Positions 31,856 to 40,796 of a stretch of DNA of 64,000 bases are shown here, piece after piece. The DNA lies in the NCBI RefSeq assembly GCF_046365375.1, contig NZ_JBKEIT010000017.1, positions 1 to 64,000 on the forward strand, read 5' to 3'. The position numbers were made by a program, and so were the translations under genes. The stretch comes from Butyricimonas muris. Lineage in GTDB: Bacteria > Bacteroidota > Bacteroidia > Bacteroidales > Marinifilaceae. The first letter of the stretch is position 1, and each line of letters opens with the position of its first letter. Under the pieces are notes generated by a model. The model saw only the letters and a list, made by a program, of their open reading frames with translations, made no database searches and had not been told where the DNA came from.

Positions 31856-34294
31856 TTCTGTTATTTTGGTTTGTGTTTGTTTCATGTAATATGTCTTCGT
31901 TTTACCTCCCTGCATGTGGACGGTGAACGAGCCGATGCGGTCGGGGATTTTTTGGTCGATGGCGGGTGGGAGGTATGCTTGGGGAAACACGATGATTTGG
32001 TCATCACTCGTGTACGTTACGCGTACCCAGTCGTCGTTCGAGGTGACGAAGGCGGGGATGCCGTTCGTCCCGACGACGGAGAGGCAGGTATTGTTATCCT
32101 CGATGTCTAGGTTGTCGAGGTATGAGTTTAAAGCATGTTCCAGTCTTTTTTTTAGTGCCTCGTTATCGGGATTCGCGAGATATTGGAGATATATGTTATA
32201 ATATTCTGAATGGTAATTCCCGTGATTTATGTAGATGGTGTCGCCCTCGAGGCGTAGTTCTTTCTCGGGGAGCAGGCGTAGTTGCAACGTGTGCCCGGTG
32301 GCGAGGAGGGCGTCGTTGGGCATGGCGTCCTGTATGACCGTCCAGCGATTGGTGACGACGGGGCTTGCCGGGTCGCCGTTCTTGCGGGTGCGGACACGGA
32401 GGTATGCCGTGCGTTCTTCCCCGTTGTTGCCGGAATTGGTGGTGTACATGAGGTAAGGGACGTTTAAGCCGTTATTATTGATGTCTATCCACGGGTAGTC
32501 CTCCTCCGGGTAGGTTTGGGGAAATGCGAATGATATATTGTTGTCCGGTAGAAATTCGAGGTTAATGTAAGGCAGGGGCGGCAGATGGATTACGCGGTTC
32601 GCGTTGTCCACGCTCGCGAGGGCGGCAAACGGTTGTATATTGATGATAAATGCTGCGGCGGCGTGAGTTGGGTTGTAGTATTCTTGGTAGACGGTGTATT
32701 CCGTGTATTTGTTGTAGCCGCCGGCATCCCGTGTGACGATGGTGATGACTGCCTCGCGGGGACGTTTTAGGTAGTTTGTTTGGGGTCTGCCTATAGCCCG
32801 CGATGCGGGGGCTATATCGTCAGGGGCGTACAGACCGAGCAGGCAGGTGTAGGTGTTGTTGGCATCGGTTTGCTTGTCGGCGATGTATATCCACGTGCAG
32901 TCGTCGGGGATGATGATGCCGACGGGGTGTGCGTCACTCGCGGCGCCCCGGATTTCGAGGAATCCGCCGCCGGAGGTGAACAAATCCGTGGTGGCGTAGG
33001 TGATGCGGTTGCCGTCGATGGTGGTAGAGTCCCCGTGGGGTATCTGCCCCGCGTAGAGGGTGGAGGTCGTGGCGAGGTGATGCTCGCTGTTGAGCGTGCC
33101 GGCGATGTCGGGGGTGTCGATGGTGCCGCCGTCGTTCCACGGGGCGACGGTGATGTCGAGGCGCAGGTTGCTGCCGTCGTTGCGCACGGCAATAGTGTAG
33201 CGGGTATTGGGGAGTATTTTAGTCGTGATGCCGAGAGTGACGGGGTTGCCCGCGTAGGTGCCGGAGAGGGTAATCTCGGCGTTGTCACTATCGCCGGATA
33301 CCGGGTAGAGATATATGGCGGCGGGTATTGCGGCGGCGTTAGAAAGTGTTATTTCCGGGTAGTCTTGTTGCATATAACCGCTGAAATCATCGATGAACAG
33401 GGGTACGGACGGGTTGCCTGCGGCTTTTATGCCCGTGACGGTGAACCCGGTGGTGACGGGGTTGCTGATGTCGATGCGTGCCACGCGGCGTATCATGCGG
33501 GCGGAGATGCCTTTGGCAAGGTCTTCTTGCGTGAAGACGGGGTCGTCGATGTATTCACCCGCCCCGGTGATGACGGTGCGGGTAACCCGTGCGCTCATGA
33601 GGAGCGGGCAGGTTAGGTTCGTGTTGCCGGGGAGAGTTGCCGAGGTTTCGTTGAGGGCGGCGGCGTAGGTGGTTGCCGAAGTGCGGTCGGCACCGCTGAC
33701 GGGGACGGCGGTGTTGGTGACACTACCCGCGGCGATTTGATTGGCTTTGAGCAGGAAGGTGCGCCGGCGGGTGTCGTCCTTGGGGACGCCGATGGCGGCA
33801 CGGTAGCCGTCGGCGTCGGCGACGAGGGTGATGTCGTTGGCGTCGCCGCCGCTGGCGTAGGTGTACTCGCGTTCGAGGGTGTAGTCATCGAGCGTGGCGG
33901 CGTCGGTGCCGCTCGCGGTGAGGTTGACGAAGCAGAGGACGGTGAGTTGTTTGATCACATTCTCGCCAGCCGACGCGATGTTGTCGATATCGGCACGGGA
34001 GATGTCCGTGGCGGCGTTTGCCGCTGTGCTGCCCCCGGAGGAAAGTCCCGGCAGGGCGATTTCCACGAGCCGTTCGTTGGCGGCAAGGTGCGGCGTGTCG
34101 GGCTGGTCAACGGTTTCGTCAGAGCAGGCTATTAGTGCGAGCGCTAATAGCAATTGAAAATTGAAAATTGAAAGTTGAAAATGAGGGGTTCGCCAAAGGG
34201 TTCGCCTGCGGCGAGTTGCTGGTTGCAGGTTGCATTTGCCTTCGGCACGTTGCAGGTTGCGGGGGACGGCGGGTATGGTAGGGTGTTGTTTCAT
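31853..34294 (-). CDS. Fimbrillin-like lipoprotein B
   Basis: 813 residues from the only in-frame ATG (34294). The lipobox LIAC-SDE is preceded by FQLSIFNFQLLLALA, which is encoded by the TTTTCAA simple repeat, and the part before that (NLQRAEGKCNLQPAT) by the GTTGCAGG repeat. Then come an Arg-Ala cleavage-type site (ISR-ADIDNI), the FimA-like core (KQLTVLCFVNL, YTLEREYTY, RRVARIDISNPVTTGFTVTG), and C-terminal beta domains with GIIIPDDCTWIYIADK and WTVIQDA. Lengths and motifs match genes A, C and D. Probably an exported, lipid-anchored precursor of a fimbrial tip or stalk. Start position uncertain. Confidence 0.75.
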   Translation of the reverse strand: MKQHPTIPAVPRNLQRAEGKCNLQPATRRRRTLWRTPHFQLSIFNFQLLLALALIACSDETVDQPDTPHLAANERLVEIALPGLSSGGSTAANAATDISRADIDNIASAGENVIKQLTVLCFVNLTASGTDAATLDDYTLEREYTYASGGDANDITLVADADGYRAAIGVPKDDTRRRTFLLKANQIAAGSVTNTAVPVSGADRTSATTYAAALNETSATLPGNTNLTCPLLMSARVTRTVITGAGEYIDDPVFTQEDLAKGISARMIRRVARIDISNPVTTGFTVTGIKAAGNPSVPLFIDDFSGYMQQDYPEITLSNAAAIPAAIYLYPVSGDSDNAEITLSGTYAGNPVTLGITTKILPNTRYTIAVRNDGSNLRLDITVAPWNDGGTIDTPDIAGTLNSEHHLATTSTLYAGQIPHGDSTTIDGNRITYATTDLFTSGGGFLEIRGAASDAHPVGIIIPDDCTWIYIADKQTDANNTYTCLLGLYAPDDIAPASRAIGRPQTNYLKRPREAVITIVTRDAGGYNKYTEYTVYQEYYNPTHAAAAFIINIQPFAALASVDNANRVIHLPPLPYINLEFLPDNNISFAFPQTYPEEDYPWIDINNNGLNVPYLMYTTNSGNNGEERTAYLRVRTRKNGDPASPVVTNRWTVIQDAMPNDALLATGHTLQLRLLPEKELRLEGDTIYINHGNYHSEYYNIYLQYLANPDNEALKKRLEHALNSYLDNLDIEDNNTCLSVVGTNGIPAFVTSNDDWVRVTYTSDDQIIVFPQAYLPPAIDQKIPDRIGSFTVHMQGGKTKTYYMKQTQTKITE
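34152..34262. repeat. Simple repeats inside the 5' end of fimbrial gene B
   Basis: 34152-34183: AATTGAAA-type units, read in frame on the minus strand as the hydrophobic core of the signal peptide. 34201-34262: two GTTGCAGG-type units, read as NLQ...NLQPAT. Confidence 0.75.
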
Positions 34295-34609
34295 GGTTTG
34301 CTTATTAATTTAGTTTGATGATTTTAGATTGAATGACTTCTCGAAGCGGAAGGCTATTTCTGCTCTCCCTCTGTTTAGAGTCGCCTGCGGCGAGTTGCAG
34401 GTTGCTTCCCTCGCATTAGTGACTGTAATCCAGCTCTCCCTCTGTTTATAGAGGGAGTACGGCGAAGCCGGGAGGGAGTTTTTGTATATCGTGATAAGAA
34501 CTCCTCCGGCACTCCGTGCCACCTCCTCTATAAACAGAGGAGGAGCTGAAATAGTCTTTGGCTTCGGGAATTTTCTCATTTTCAATTTTCAACTTTCAAT
34601 TTTCAATTG
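34295..34609. other. Repeat-filled gap between fimbrial genes B and C
   Basis: About 315 bp with no gene. It contains half a MITE-like end (34360-34378), one GTTGCAGG unit (34380-34406), a full MITE-like element (34431-34548) and AATTGAAA-type units (34577-34609). An open frame across it on the minus strand only translates these repeats. Confidence 0.7.
34431..34548. mobile_element. MITE-like element, 118 bp
   Basis: Terminal inverted repeats of about 27 bp (left CAGCTCTCCCTCTGTTTATA..., right ...TATAAACAGAGGAGGAGCTG; 24 of 27 match). Each end is itself a small palindrome (CTCCCTCT/AGAGGGAG and CCTCCTCT/AGAGGAGG). No coding capacity. A second full copy lies at 40797-40918 and a shortened one at 22571-22622; the sequence to the right of the element (AATA.TCTTT.G.CTTCGG) is also shared with 40919-40940. 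Confidence 0.7.
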
Positions 34610-37033
34610 TTATATCGTTCCCCCGCCGGCGCCTTGCGTGACGCGGATGGTTTTGCGGGCGATGTTGCCGCCGGCATCCCGGTAGAGGATATTGATGTTG
34701 GCAGAGCGTTCCGCCCCTCCTGTATTGGTGTTCATGCGGATGCGGCGGACGTATTTTCCGTCGTGTGCCGGGTAGTATTGCATCGTTTCATATAGGGGCA
34801 CTTCCAGCCAGAGCCAGTCTTGTTCCGGGGGGACGGTGGCGATGAAGCCTTTCTCGTCCTTGCCGACAAGCAGCAGGGCATCGGCGTATGAGGGATTGGT
34901 TGTGCCGGAGTTGTAGTTGTCCGGGATCATGACGGCATCGTCGGTCACGGTAATGCCGCTGAGCGTGGTGCTGTTCACCGTCACTCCGGTCGTGAGGAGG
35001 GCGGGATCGAAGTTCCCGGCGGATTGGGTAATCGTGTAGTCCTCGGTGATGATTCCGGAGGTGGCATCGTCCCATACCCGTATGGTCAGCGTGACGGAGC
35101 GGGGGGAGGAACTTTGGAAGTTATCGTCGGCGTTGAGGTTTACCCTGAGATTTTCTCGTTGGGGGTGGAGCCAAGATTGGTCTTTCAGTATTCCGGCTAC
35201 CGGGTCTCCGGTATAGTAAAGATATCCTTTCTGGAAGGGCGGGAGGGTAATTGTCCGGGTGTTTTGGTCGAAGGTGCATCCCGCGGGTATCGCGAAGGTT
35301 CCCCGGGCGAGTTGCGTGCTTAGCGTGAATGCATCGGGGAATATCCAATCCTGTACTACCCGGTACTCGTGATGTATGTTTTTCCCGTCGGCGTTGGTGA
35401 CAAGGGTAAGGGTGGTTTCCCGGGGCGGGGTATAGGGCGGGGTGGCTTTATCGTATGTGCTTGCATCGTATGCTTCGCTTTCGCGTTCAGGATTTTCGGC
35501 AACCGCGGTGACCGTGACAGCGTAGCTTCCCTCGTTGGTGTTCTCGCTCGCTTTGTCTGTGACAAGCCATTTCACGTCGTCGGGAATGATGATGCCCACG
35601 GGACGCGTGTTGCCCGCTGCACCGCTGATGTTAATGCCCGGGAATGGGTTCTCGTATGAGGTGGCATCATACAATATGGTAATCACGTTGTCTTTTTTAC
35701 TGATATAGCTGTCGTATCCCTTTCGCGGGATGGAGATGTTGGCTTCTGCGTTGAGCCTGCCGTAGAGGTCGTCGCTGTCGATGTTGCTGTTGGAGTCCGT
35801 CCAGTCGGCAAGGGTGATGTTGGCGGAGACGTTGGTACCGGAGTTGATGACGTTGATGACGTAGCGGGTGTTGGCATTTATCCATTCTGTTGTCGCGGTC
35901 AGTTCGATGTCGACGCCGTGAAAGGTGCCGTTAATGAAAATGAAGAGCGGATTGCTGCTGCTGTAGTAGCCGTAGGGAAGATACAGTGCCGCCGGGATGA
36001 AAGTGGCGTTGGCTAGAGGGTGCTTGTAGAGATACGTCCTGTCCCCCTCCGATATAGAGCCCCCGAACAGGAAGCAGTTCTTGTAGTCGACGTTGGCGGC
36101 GTGGATGCCGGTGATGGTAAATCCTGTTGCGGCGGGGTTGCTGATATCGAAGCGTGCCACTCGCCGGGAGAGGGTAACGGTCAGTCCTTTGGCAAGGTCG
36201 TTGGCGGAGAATATATCGTGCTCCTTGAAGTAGCCGCCCGTGAGTTCTTCTTTCCAGAAGGCTATGCCGCTGGCGGGAAGGGGTGGGCGTATGGCGTCTG
36301 CCTGGTCGGTGGTGGGGAGGATAAGTTTGTCGGTATTTGTTAACAGATTAGAGTGTGTGTGACTCATCTCGTTGCATCTGTCCACGGTGGCGTTTGTCCG
36401 GTCGGCGAAGCTGGGGGTACCCGTTTGGTATATCGGGACGGCAACTGCCGAGGCGGGGGCATCGCCGGCGTTCGCCTTGATGTAGAAGCGGCGATAGTAC
36501 GAGTCCTTTTGCACGGGAATGGCGACGGAGTAGCCGTTGCCGTCGGCGGAGAGGAGCATATCGTTGTTGTCGCTGCCCGCCTTGTAGCGGTACACCCGCT
36601 CGAGGGTGAAATCGAATGTATATAATCGACCGTTTTCCGCTGCCGCGGGGTCGTAGGTGCCGCCCTCGGGGTTGATGCCGACGAAGCTGTATATGGTGAG
36701 TTCCTCGATGGCGTTCTCGGCAGGGGTAGCCGGTGCGTCGTCGCCTGTGCGTCCGACGGGTACGGCGGTGTTGCCCATACCGTCGAGACGAATGGACACG
36801 AGCTGCTCGCCTTCGCGGAGGTCAATGCCGTTGTCGTCGATGATTTTCTCGGAAGTGCAGGCTATTAGCGCGAGCGCGAGAAGCAATTGAAAATTGAAAA
36901 TTGAAAATTGAAAATGAAACCGCTTGGTTGTTCCTCGCGTTGTGCCTCTCCCCCTGTGTAAGGGGGAGTTGGAGGGGGTAGTTCCCGTTTCTATATTAGG
37001 TCTTTTCATCTTTATGTTTTTAAATCTTTTCAT
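34610..37033 (-). CDS. Fimbrillin-like lipoprotein C
   Basis: 807 residues from the ATG at 37033 (a second ATG at 37009). The leader is long: TPSNSPLHRGRGTTRG is encoded by a palindromic CCCCCTGTGTAAGGGGG element, and FQFSIFNFQLLLALALIAC by the TTTTCAA repeat up to the lipobox. After the Cys: Arg-Thr site (VPVGR-TGDD), FimA-like core (IEELTIYSFVGI, FTLERVYRYKAGSDNNDMLL, RRVARFDISNPAATGFTITG), then BACON-like domains (REVTLTLV-type strands, GIIIPDDVKWLVTDK) and a C-terminal TIRVTQGAGGG. Same family as its neighbours; possible stalk or tip subunit. Confidence 0.75.
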   Translation of the reverse strand: MKRFKNIKMKRPNIETGTTPSNSPLHRGRGTTRGTTKRFHFQFSIFNFQLLLALALIACTSEKIIDDNGIDLREGEQLVSIRLDGMGNTAVPVGRTGDDAPATPAENAIEELTIYSFVGINPEGGTYDPAAAENGRLYTFDFTLERVYRYKAGSDNNDMLLSADGNGYSVAIPVQKDSYYRRFYIKANAGDAPASAVAVPIYQTGTPSFADRTNATVDRCNEMSHTHSNLLTNTDKLILPTTDQADAIRPPLPASGIAFWKEELTGGYFKEHDIFSANDLAKGLTVTLSRRVARFDISNPAATGFTITGIHAANVDYKNCFLFGGSISEGDRTYLYKHPLANATFIPAALYLPYGYYSSSNPLFIFINGTFHGVDIELTATTEWINANTRYVINVINSGTNVSANITLADWTDSNSNIDSDDLYGRLNAEANISIPRKGYDSYISKKDNVITILYDATSYENPFPGINISGAAGNTRPVGIIIPDDVKWLVTDKASENTNEGSYAVTVTAVAENPERESEAYDASTYDKATPPYTPPRETTLTLVTNADGKNIHHEYRVVQDWIFPDAFTLSTQLARGTFAIPAGCTFDQNTRTITLPPFQKGYLYYTGDPVAGILKDQSWLHPQRENLRVNLNADDNFQSSSPRSVTLTIRVWDDATSGIITEDYTITQSAGNFDPALLTTGVTVNSTTLSGITVTDDAVMIPDNYNSGTTNPSYADALLLVGKDEKGFIATVPPEQDWLWLEVPLYETMQYYPAHDGKYVRRIRMNTNTGGAERSANINILYRDAGGNIARKTIRVTQGAGGGTI
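36886..36978. repeat. Repeats inside the 5' end of fimbrial gene C
   Basis: 36886-36915: AATTGAAA-type units in the signal-peptide frame. 36944-36978: a palindromic CTCCCCCTGTGTAAGGGGGAG element, possibly a distant relative of the MITE ends, also within the reading frame. Confidence 0.7.
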
Positions 37034-37045
37034 TCTAAATTTCTT

Positions 37046-39625
37046 TTACATTTCTTCTCCGACATCCGTATCTCTTTCGGGTTCGGGGTACTGTATGACG
37101 CGGTAGGTGGTGGTTACCTGTTTGCCGTCGACGAGGGTGATGATGTCGAAGTATGCTTGGCGGTCAGCCCCCGTGGTGTTCAGCTGGAGTAGGAATTGCC
37201 GGAAGAAGCCGGGAGGTGTTTTTTCGTTTTGGGAAATCATTCCGTCCGAAGGGATATGCCGGGACGGGTAGAATGAAGTCTCGAGTGTTATCCAGTCCAC
37301 GTCCGGCAGGTTGATGATTACCGGTTTGCCTCCCGGGGTAAGGATGGAGAATGGCGAGAGGTTGTCCGATAATGTTGAGATTCTTGTTGCCGAGGGGCGT
37401 ATGCCGCCGCCACTGCTCATGTTCGAGTTTAACGGAGGCACGTGGATGGTGTTGTCCTTGATGTACAACTCGTCGGTTTTGTGCCCGCTTTCGAGGCGTA
37501 TGGCGGCGGATGATGCCATTCGTGCCTCGTCTTCGGCGGTGACGGGTTGCTGTATGACGGTATAGCGGCGTTCTTTTATGATGGTGTCGGTAGGAGAGCC
37601 CGTGTCGTCGTTGACGACGAGAGCCCGGCGGGTGACAAGTTGTGCTTGTCGTTCTTTGCCGGTGAGGTTGTCGCCGACGGCATAGACGTAAAGCGGGGGG
37701 ATGGCGTCCATTAATTCGATATCGGAGGATGAAACGTAGAGCCAGTCTTCGGTGGAGTATGCCGATAATGTTTTTCTGTTACCCTCGGTGGAGGATACAT
37801 GGATATATTTTCCTGTCGGGATTACGGCGTTGGCGTCGTTGGCGGACGCAAACGCCGGCAGGTAGACGGCGGTGCTGAGCGTCATGTCCGGCTCGGTGAT
37901 GTCCGTGGTCGTGCCGTTATCGAGTACCTTCACCGTGGGAAAATCGGATACCGGGGTGTCGTTATTACTTAAAATATCGAGCACGAGAGTCCATTCATCG
38001 TATTTGTACGAACCGTCGGCGGAGCGGGTGATAAAGGTGAGAGTGCTGCTTTCGGGGCGTAGCTTTTGCGTGCTGACGCTGCCTGTTCCTGCTCTCCCGG
38101 ATATGCCGCTACCGCTCGCAGGGGTGTTCCCGGGCGTTAAACTCACGCTTTGGAGGATGGGAGGCGCTCCTCCTCCGCTATCGTCGCTTTGGACTTCACC
38201 AAGGGTGGTTTGCCATGCTCCGGACGGGGTGGAGGTGCTTGTCCCGATTTTAATCTTGTCTGCAAATTCGGGTGGGATGACGATGCCCACGGGGGCGGAG
38301 TTGCCGTCGGCTCCCGTGATGGTAAGGAAGGACGATGCGTCCGTACCCGAATATACCCGAATAACGCGGGCGGATTGTTCGATGTCGGCGGCGTATTTGC
38401 CCCGATTGACGATGGCTCTGTTCACGAGACCGCCACTAACGGCGGGTGCGAGCGTGTATGCCGTGTTGTACTCGCCGGGGAGCGGGGTGTCGATGTCGCT
38501 GCCCTCGTTCCACGGCGCCACCTCGATGGTGGCACTGACGTTGTTCCCGTCGTTGCGCACGCGGAGGAGGTAGCGGGTGTTGGGCTTGAGCGTTGCTTCG
38601 ACGGTGATGGTTTGTAACGTGCCGTTGAGAGTGCCGGTGATGGTGATTTTGTTTTTCTCCTCGCCGGAATAAGGGTAGAGGTAGAGAGCACCCGCGATGT
38701 ATTCGGCGTTGCTGATATCGGAAGACGTTCCTATTTGCATACCTCGTTTCTCTAACGTGTAGGGAGGGAAAAACATGATGTTGCTTTTGTAACTTCCGTT
38801 GATTTGGGTAATCGTGAATCCCGTGGTGGCGGGGTTGCTGATGTCAAGACGCGCGACGAGGCGGTAGAGGGTGATGGGAAGCCCCTCGGCGAGGTACTCG
38901 GCGGAGAAGGGTTCGTCCACCTCTGTATAGCTTCCGTCGTTCATGGCGAGGCGTTTGGGGACGGTGCCGGTGGCGGGGAGGTAGGTATCGATACCTGTGT
39001 TTGCGCCTGTCCATGCCGCTATGTCCGCGTACGGGGTGGCGCTTGTCCGGTCGCTGCCGACGGGGATTGCCGTGTATGTCCTTGCCGTATTGTTGTCGTT
39101 TGCCACGGCGAGGAAACGGCGGAGGCGGTCGTCCTTGGGAATGCCGATGGCGGCACGGTAGCCGTCGGCATCGGGAACGAGCGTGAAGTCGTTGCCATTA
39201 CCGCCGGGGGCGTACTTGTACACGCGTTCGAGGGTATAGTCCGCCTTGGCGGTGGCATCGTTGCCGTCCTGCGCGAGGTTGACGAAGCAGTAGATGTCGA
39301 GCGTGTTGACAACGGCTTCGGTTTCAATTATTTTATTGTCTGCCCGGGAGAGAATACCCGCCTCGCTTTTGGCTGTCGCCGCTTTACCCATGCCGCCGAG
39401 AGTGAGGGTGACCGCCTGCTCGCCGGGGTTCAGGCGGACGGGCAGGGTGGGATCGGTCGTGTCGAACGGCTTCTCGTCGGTGCAAGCTACGGCTATTAGC
39501 ACGAGAAGCAATTGAAAATTGAAAATTGAAAGTTGAAAATGAGGGGTTCGCCAAAGGGTTCGCCTGTGGCGAGTTGCAGGTTGCAGGTTGCCGGGAGGCG
39601 CGGGTATGGTAGGGTGTGCTTTCAT
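37046..39625 (-). CDS. Fimbrillin-like lipoprotein D
   Basis: 859 residues from the ATG at 39625, the largest of the four and 12 bp upstream of gene C. Its leader is almost the same as that of gene B: MKAHPTIPAPPGNLQPAT, then RTLWRTPHFQLSIFNFQLLL and the lipobox VAC-TDEK. Then an Arg-Ala site (ILSR-ADNKII), FimA-like core (VNTLDIYCFVNL, YTLERVYKYAPGGNGNDFTL, RLVARLDISNPATTGFTITQ) and several C-terminal beta domains with a Gly/Ser-rich linker (about 470-510). The shared leader points to tandem duplication with gene B. Confidence 0.75.
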   Translation of the reverse strand: MKAHPTIPAPPGNLQPATRHRRTLWRTPHFQLSIFNFQLLLVLIAVACTDEKPFDTTDPTLPVRLNPGEQAVTLTLGGMGKAATAKSEAGILSRADNKIIETEAVVNTLDIYCFVNLAQDGNDATAKADYTLERVYKYAPGGNGNDFTLVPDADGYRAAIGIPKDDRLRRFLAVANDNNTARTYTAIPVGSDRTSATPYADIAAWTGANTGIDTYLPATGTVPKRLAMNDGSYTEVDEPFSAEYLAEGLPITLYRLVARLDISNPATTGFTITQINGSYKSNIMFFPPYTLEKRGMQIGTSSDISNAEYIAGALYLYPYSGEEKNKITITGTLNGTLQTITVEATLKPNTRYLLRVRNDGNNVSATIEVAPWNEGSDIDTPLPGEYNTAYTLAPAVSGGLVNRAIVNRGKYAADIEQSARVIRVYSGTDASSFLTITGADGNSAPVGIVIPPEFADKIKIGTSTSTPSGAWQTTLGEVQSDDSGGGAPPILQSVSLTPGNTPASGSGISGRAGTGSVSTQKLRPESSTLTFITRSADGSYKYDEWTLVLDILSNNDTPVSDFPTVKVLDNGTTTDITEPDMTLSTAVYLPAFASANDANAVIPTGKYIHVSSTEGNRKTLSAYSTEDWLYVSSSDIELMDAIPPLYVYAVGDNLTGKERQAQLVTRRALVVNDDTGSPTDTIIKERRYTVIQQPVTAEDEARMASSAAIRLESGHKTDELYIKDNTIHVPPLNSNMSSGGGIRPSATRISTLSDNLSPFSILTPGGKPVIINLPDVDWITLETSFYPSRHIPSDGMISQNEKTPPGFFRQFLLQLNTTGADRQAYFDIITLVDGKQVTTTYRVIQYPEPERDTDVGEEM

Positions 39626-39720
39626 GGTTGTTTATTTATTTTAGTTTCTATATTTTTGATTCCTTTTATTCTTTTCCTTTCTCTCATTTTCAATTTTCAA
39701 CTTTCAATTTTCAATTGTTA
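39512..39720. repeat. Repeats at and before the start of fimbrial gene D
   Basis: 39512-39541 (AATTGAAA units) and 39560-39592 (GTTGCAGG units) lie in the signal-peptide frame of gene D, exactly as upstream of gene B. 39687-39720 is another TTTTCAA run directly before the stop codon of the FimB-like gene. Confidence 0.75.
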
Positions 39721-40746
39721 ATTGGCTCCGATGTTTCCTCCCTCTTCCCACCCGGAGGTGTTGGTTTGGAAGATGAGGGTTTGGTCTTTGCCGATTTGTA
39801 TGGTGAGGTCGAATTCTTGTCGTATGTTGTCTGTGAGCCGTATACCCATTGTCCGGAAATAGGTGCTGAGGTCGACGGGGGTGATGAGTGGCGTGCCGTC
39901 ACGGGTGAGGTGGACGGTGGGGCGACATTCGTCGGTGAGCCGCAAGGTGGTGAAGTTCGCCTTGACCTTGCCGCCGGCGAAGCCCGCCTGCACGGTGTAC
40001 GTGCCTTTGCCTGCCTCGTCGTCATGACAGGGAAGGGTATAGTCGCCCCACGGGGAGCCTCCCGTGAAGCGGTAGCCGAGGGGTATGCCCTCGACGCACA
40101 TGACGGGAGTGCCGTCGCCGCGGGCAATGGCGGGCAGCACCCCGTCCGCCCACTCGACGGTGAGGTTCAGCCGGGCGTGGGCGTGCATCAGCCCCACCCG
40201 GAGGCGGGTGACGCCGTGGCGGGGCACGGTGAACGAGGTGTTCCCGTGGTAGAGCCGCCCGACGCAGAGGTGGTGCGGGATGTCGTCGCCGCCGTGGCGG
40301 GAGGCGTTGTCCCGCGGTCGGGGATGCAGGTGACTCTCGGGCAGGTGGCTCGTGTCGGGGGTAACGTTCCGGAAGGTGCAACCGTCGGGCAAGGTGTTTG
40401 TCCATGTAATGAGGTTGTATTTACCCGGCGGAAGGCGGAACGTTCCCACCCCGGCACGGCATGAGTCACCCGGAAATTCGCCCACCAGCAAGCCGGTGGA
40501 GTCGTAAACGAATTGCCGGATGCCCGCCGCGGGAAATTCTCCCGAGGTGATGGATTGCCCGTCACTGCAAGTGTAGTCCACCCACACGTTGTAGGGACAG
40601 ACAGCCAGTTCGGGGTCGAGGGTGCAGCTGGTGAGGAAAAAAATTAATTTTAGATTTATGATTGACGATTTAAGATTAAAAAACCGATTGATTTTAGATT
40701 TATGATTTAGAGTCGCCTTCGGCGAGTTACAGGTTGCAAGTTGCAT
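39718..40746 (-). CDS. FimB/Mfa2-family fimbrial anchor lipoprotein
   Basis: 342 residues from the ATG at 40746. The lipoprotein signal SSIINLKLIFFLTSC is encoded by a TTAAATC/ATAAATC-type simple repeat. After the Cys, TLDPELAVCPYNVWVDYTCS and later FRLPPGKYNLITWTNT match FimB/Mfa2 proteins, which anchor the base of the fimbria in the outer membrane and limit its length. The end QEFDLTIQIGKDQTLIFQTN is the usual last strand pair. The frame is open 68 codons further up through a MITE-like element, but that would put the lipobox over 100 residues from the N-terminus. Between the DUF3868 gene and the four fimbrillin-like genes, as expected for an anchor. Confidence 0.8.
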   Translation of the reverse strand: MQLATCNSPKATLNHKSKINRFFNLKSSIINLKLIFFLTSCTLDPELAVCPYNVWVDYTCSDGQSITSGEFPAAGIRQFVYDSTGLLVGEFPGDSCRAGVGTFRLPPGKYNLITWTNTLPDGCTFRNVTPDTSHLPESHLHPRPRDNASRHGGDDIPHHLCVGRLYHGNTSFTVPRHGVTRLRVGLMHAHARLNLTVEWADGVLPAIARGDGTPVMCVEGIPLGYRFTGGSPWGDYTLPCHDDEAGKGTYTVQAGFAGGKVKANFTTLRLTDECRPTVHLTRDGTPLITPVDLSTYFRTMGIRLTDNIRQEFDLTIQIGKDQTLIFQTNTSGWEEGGNIGAN

Positions 40747-40772
40747 TTGCCTGCGGCAAGTTGCAGGTTGTT
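40712..40772. repeat. GCCTTCGGC/GTTGCAGG repeat, two units
   Basis: Two units at the start of the FimB-like gene: GCCTTCGGCGAGTTACAGG and GCCTGCGGCAAGTTGCAGG. The start codon chosen for that gene (40746) lies inside. Confidence 0.75.
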
Positions 40773-40796
40773 TTACCGGTGTTGGGGACGGTATTC

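Noticed and set aside
30359..34135. Long plus-strand open frames opposite the fimbrial genes (for example 30359-30937, 32780-33616, 33737-34135)
   Set aside because: They mirror the GC-rich third positions of the minus-strand genes and have Gly/Val-rich low-complexity translations without domains or signals.
34310..34585. Minus-strand frame of 91 residues between fimbrial genes B and C
   Set aside because: It only translates the MITE-like element and simple repeats; the same phrases appear in the leader of the FimB-like gene.
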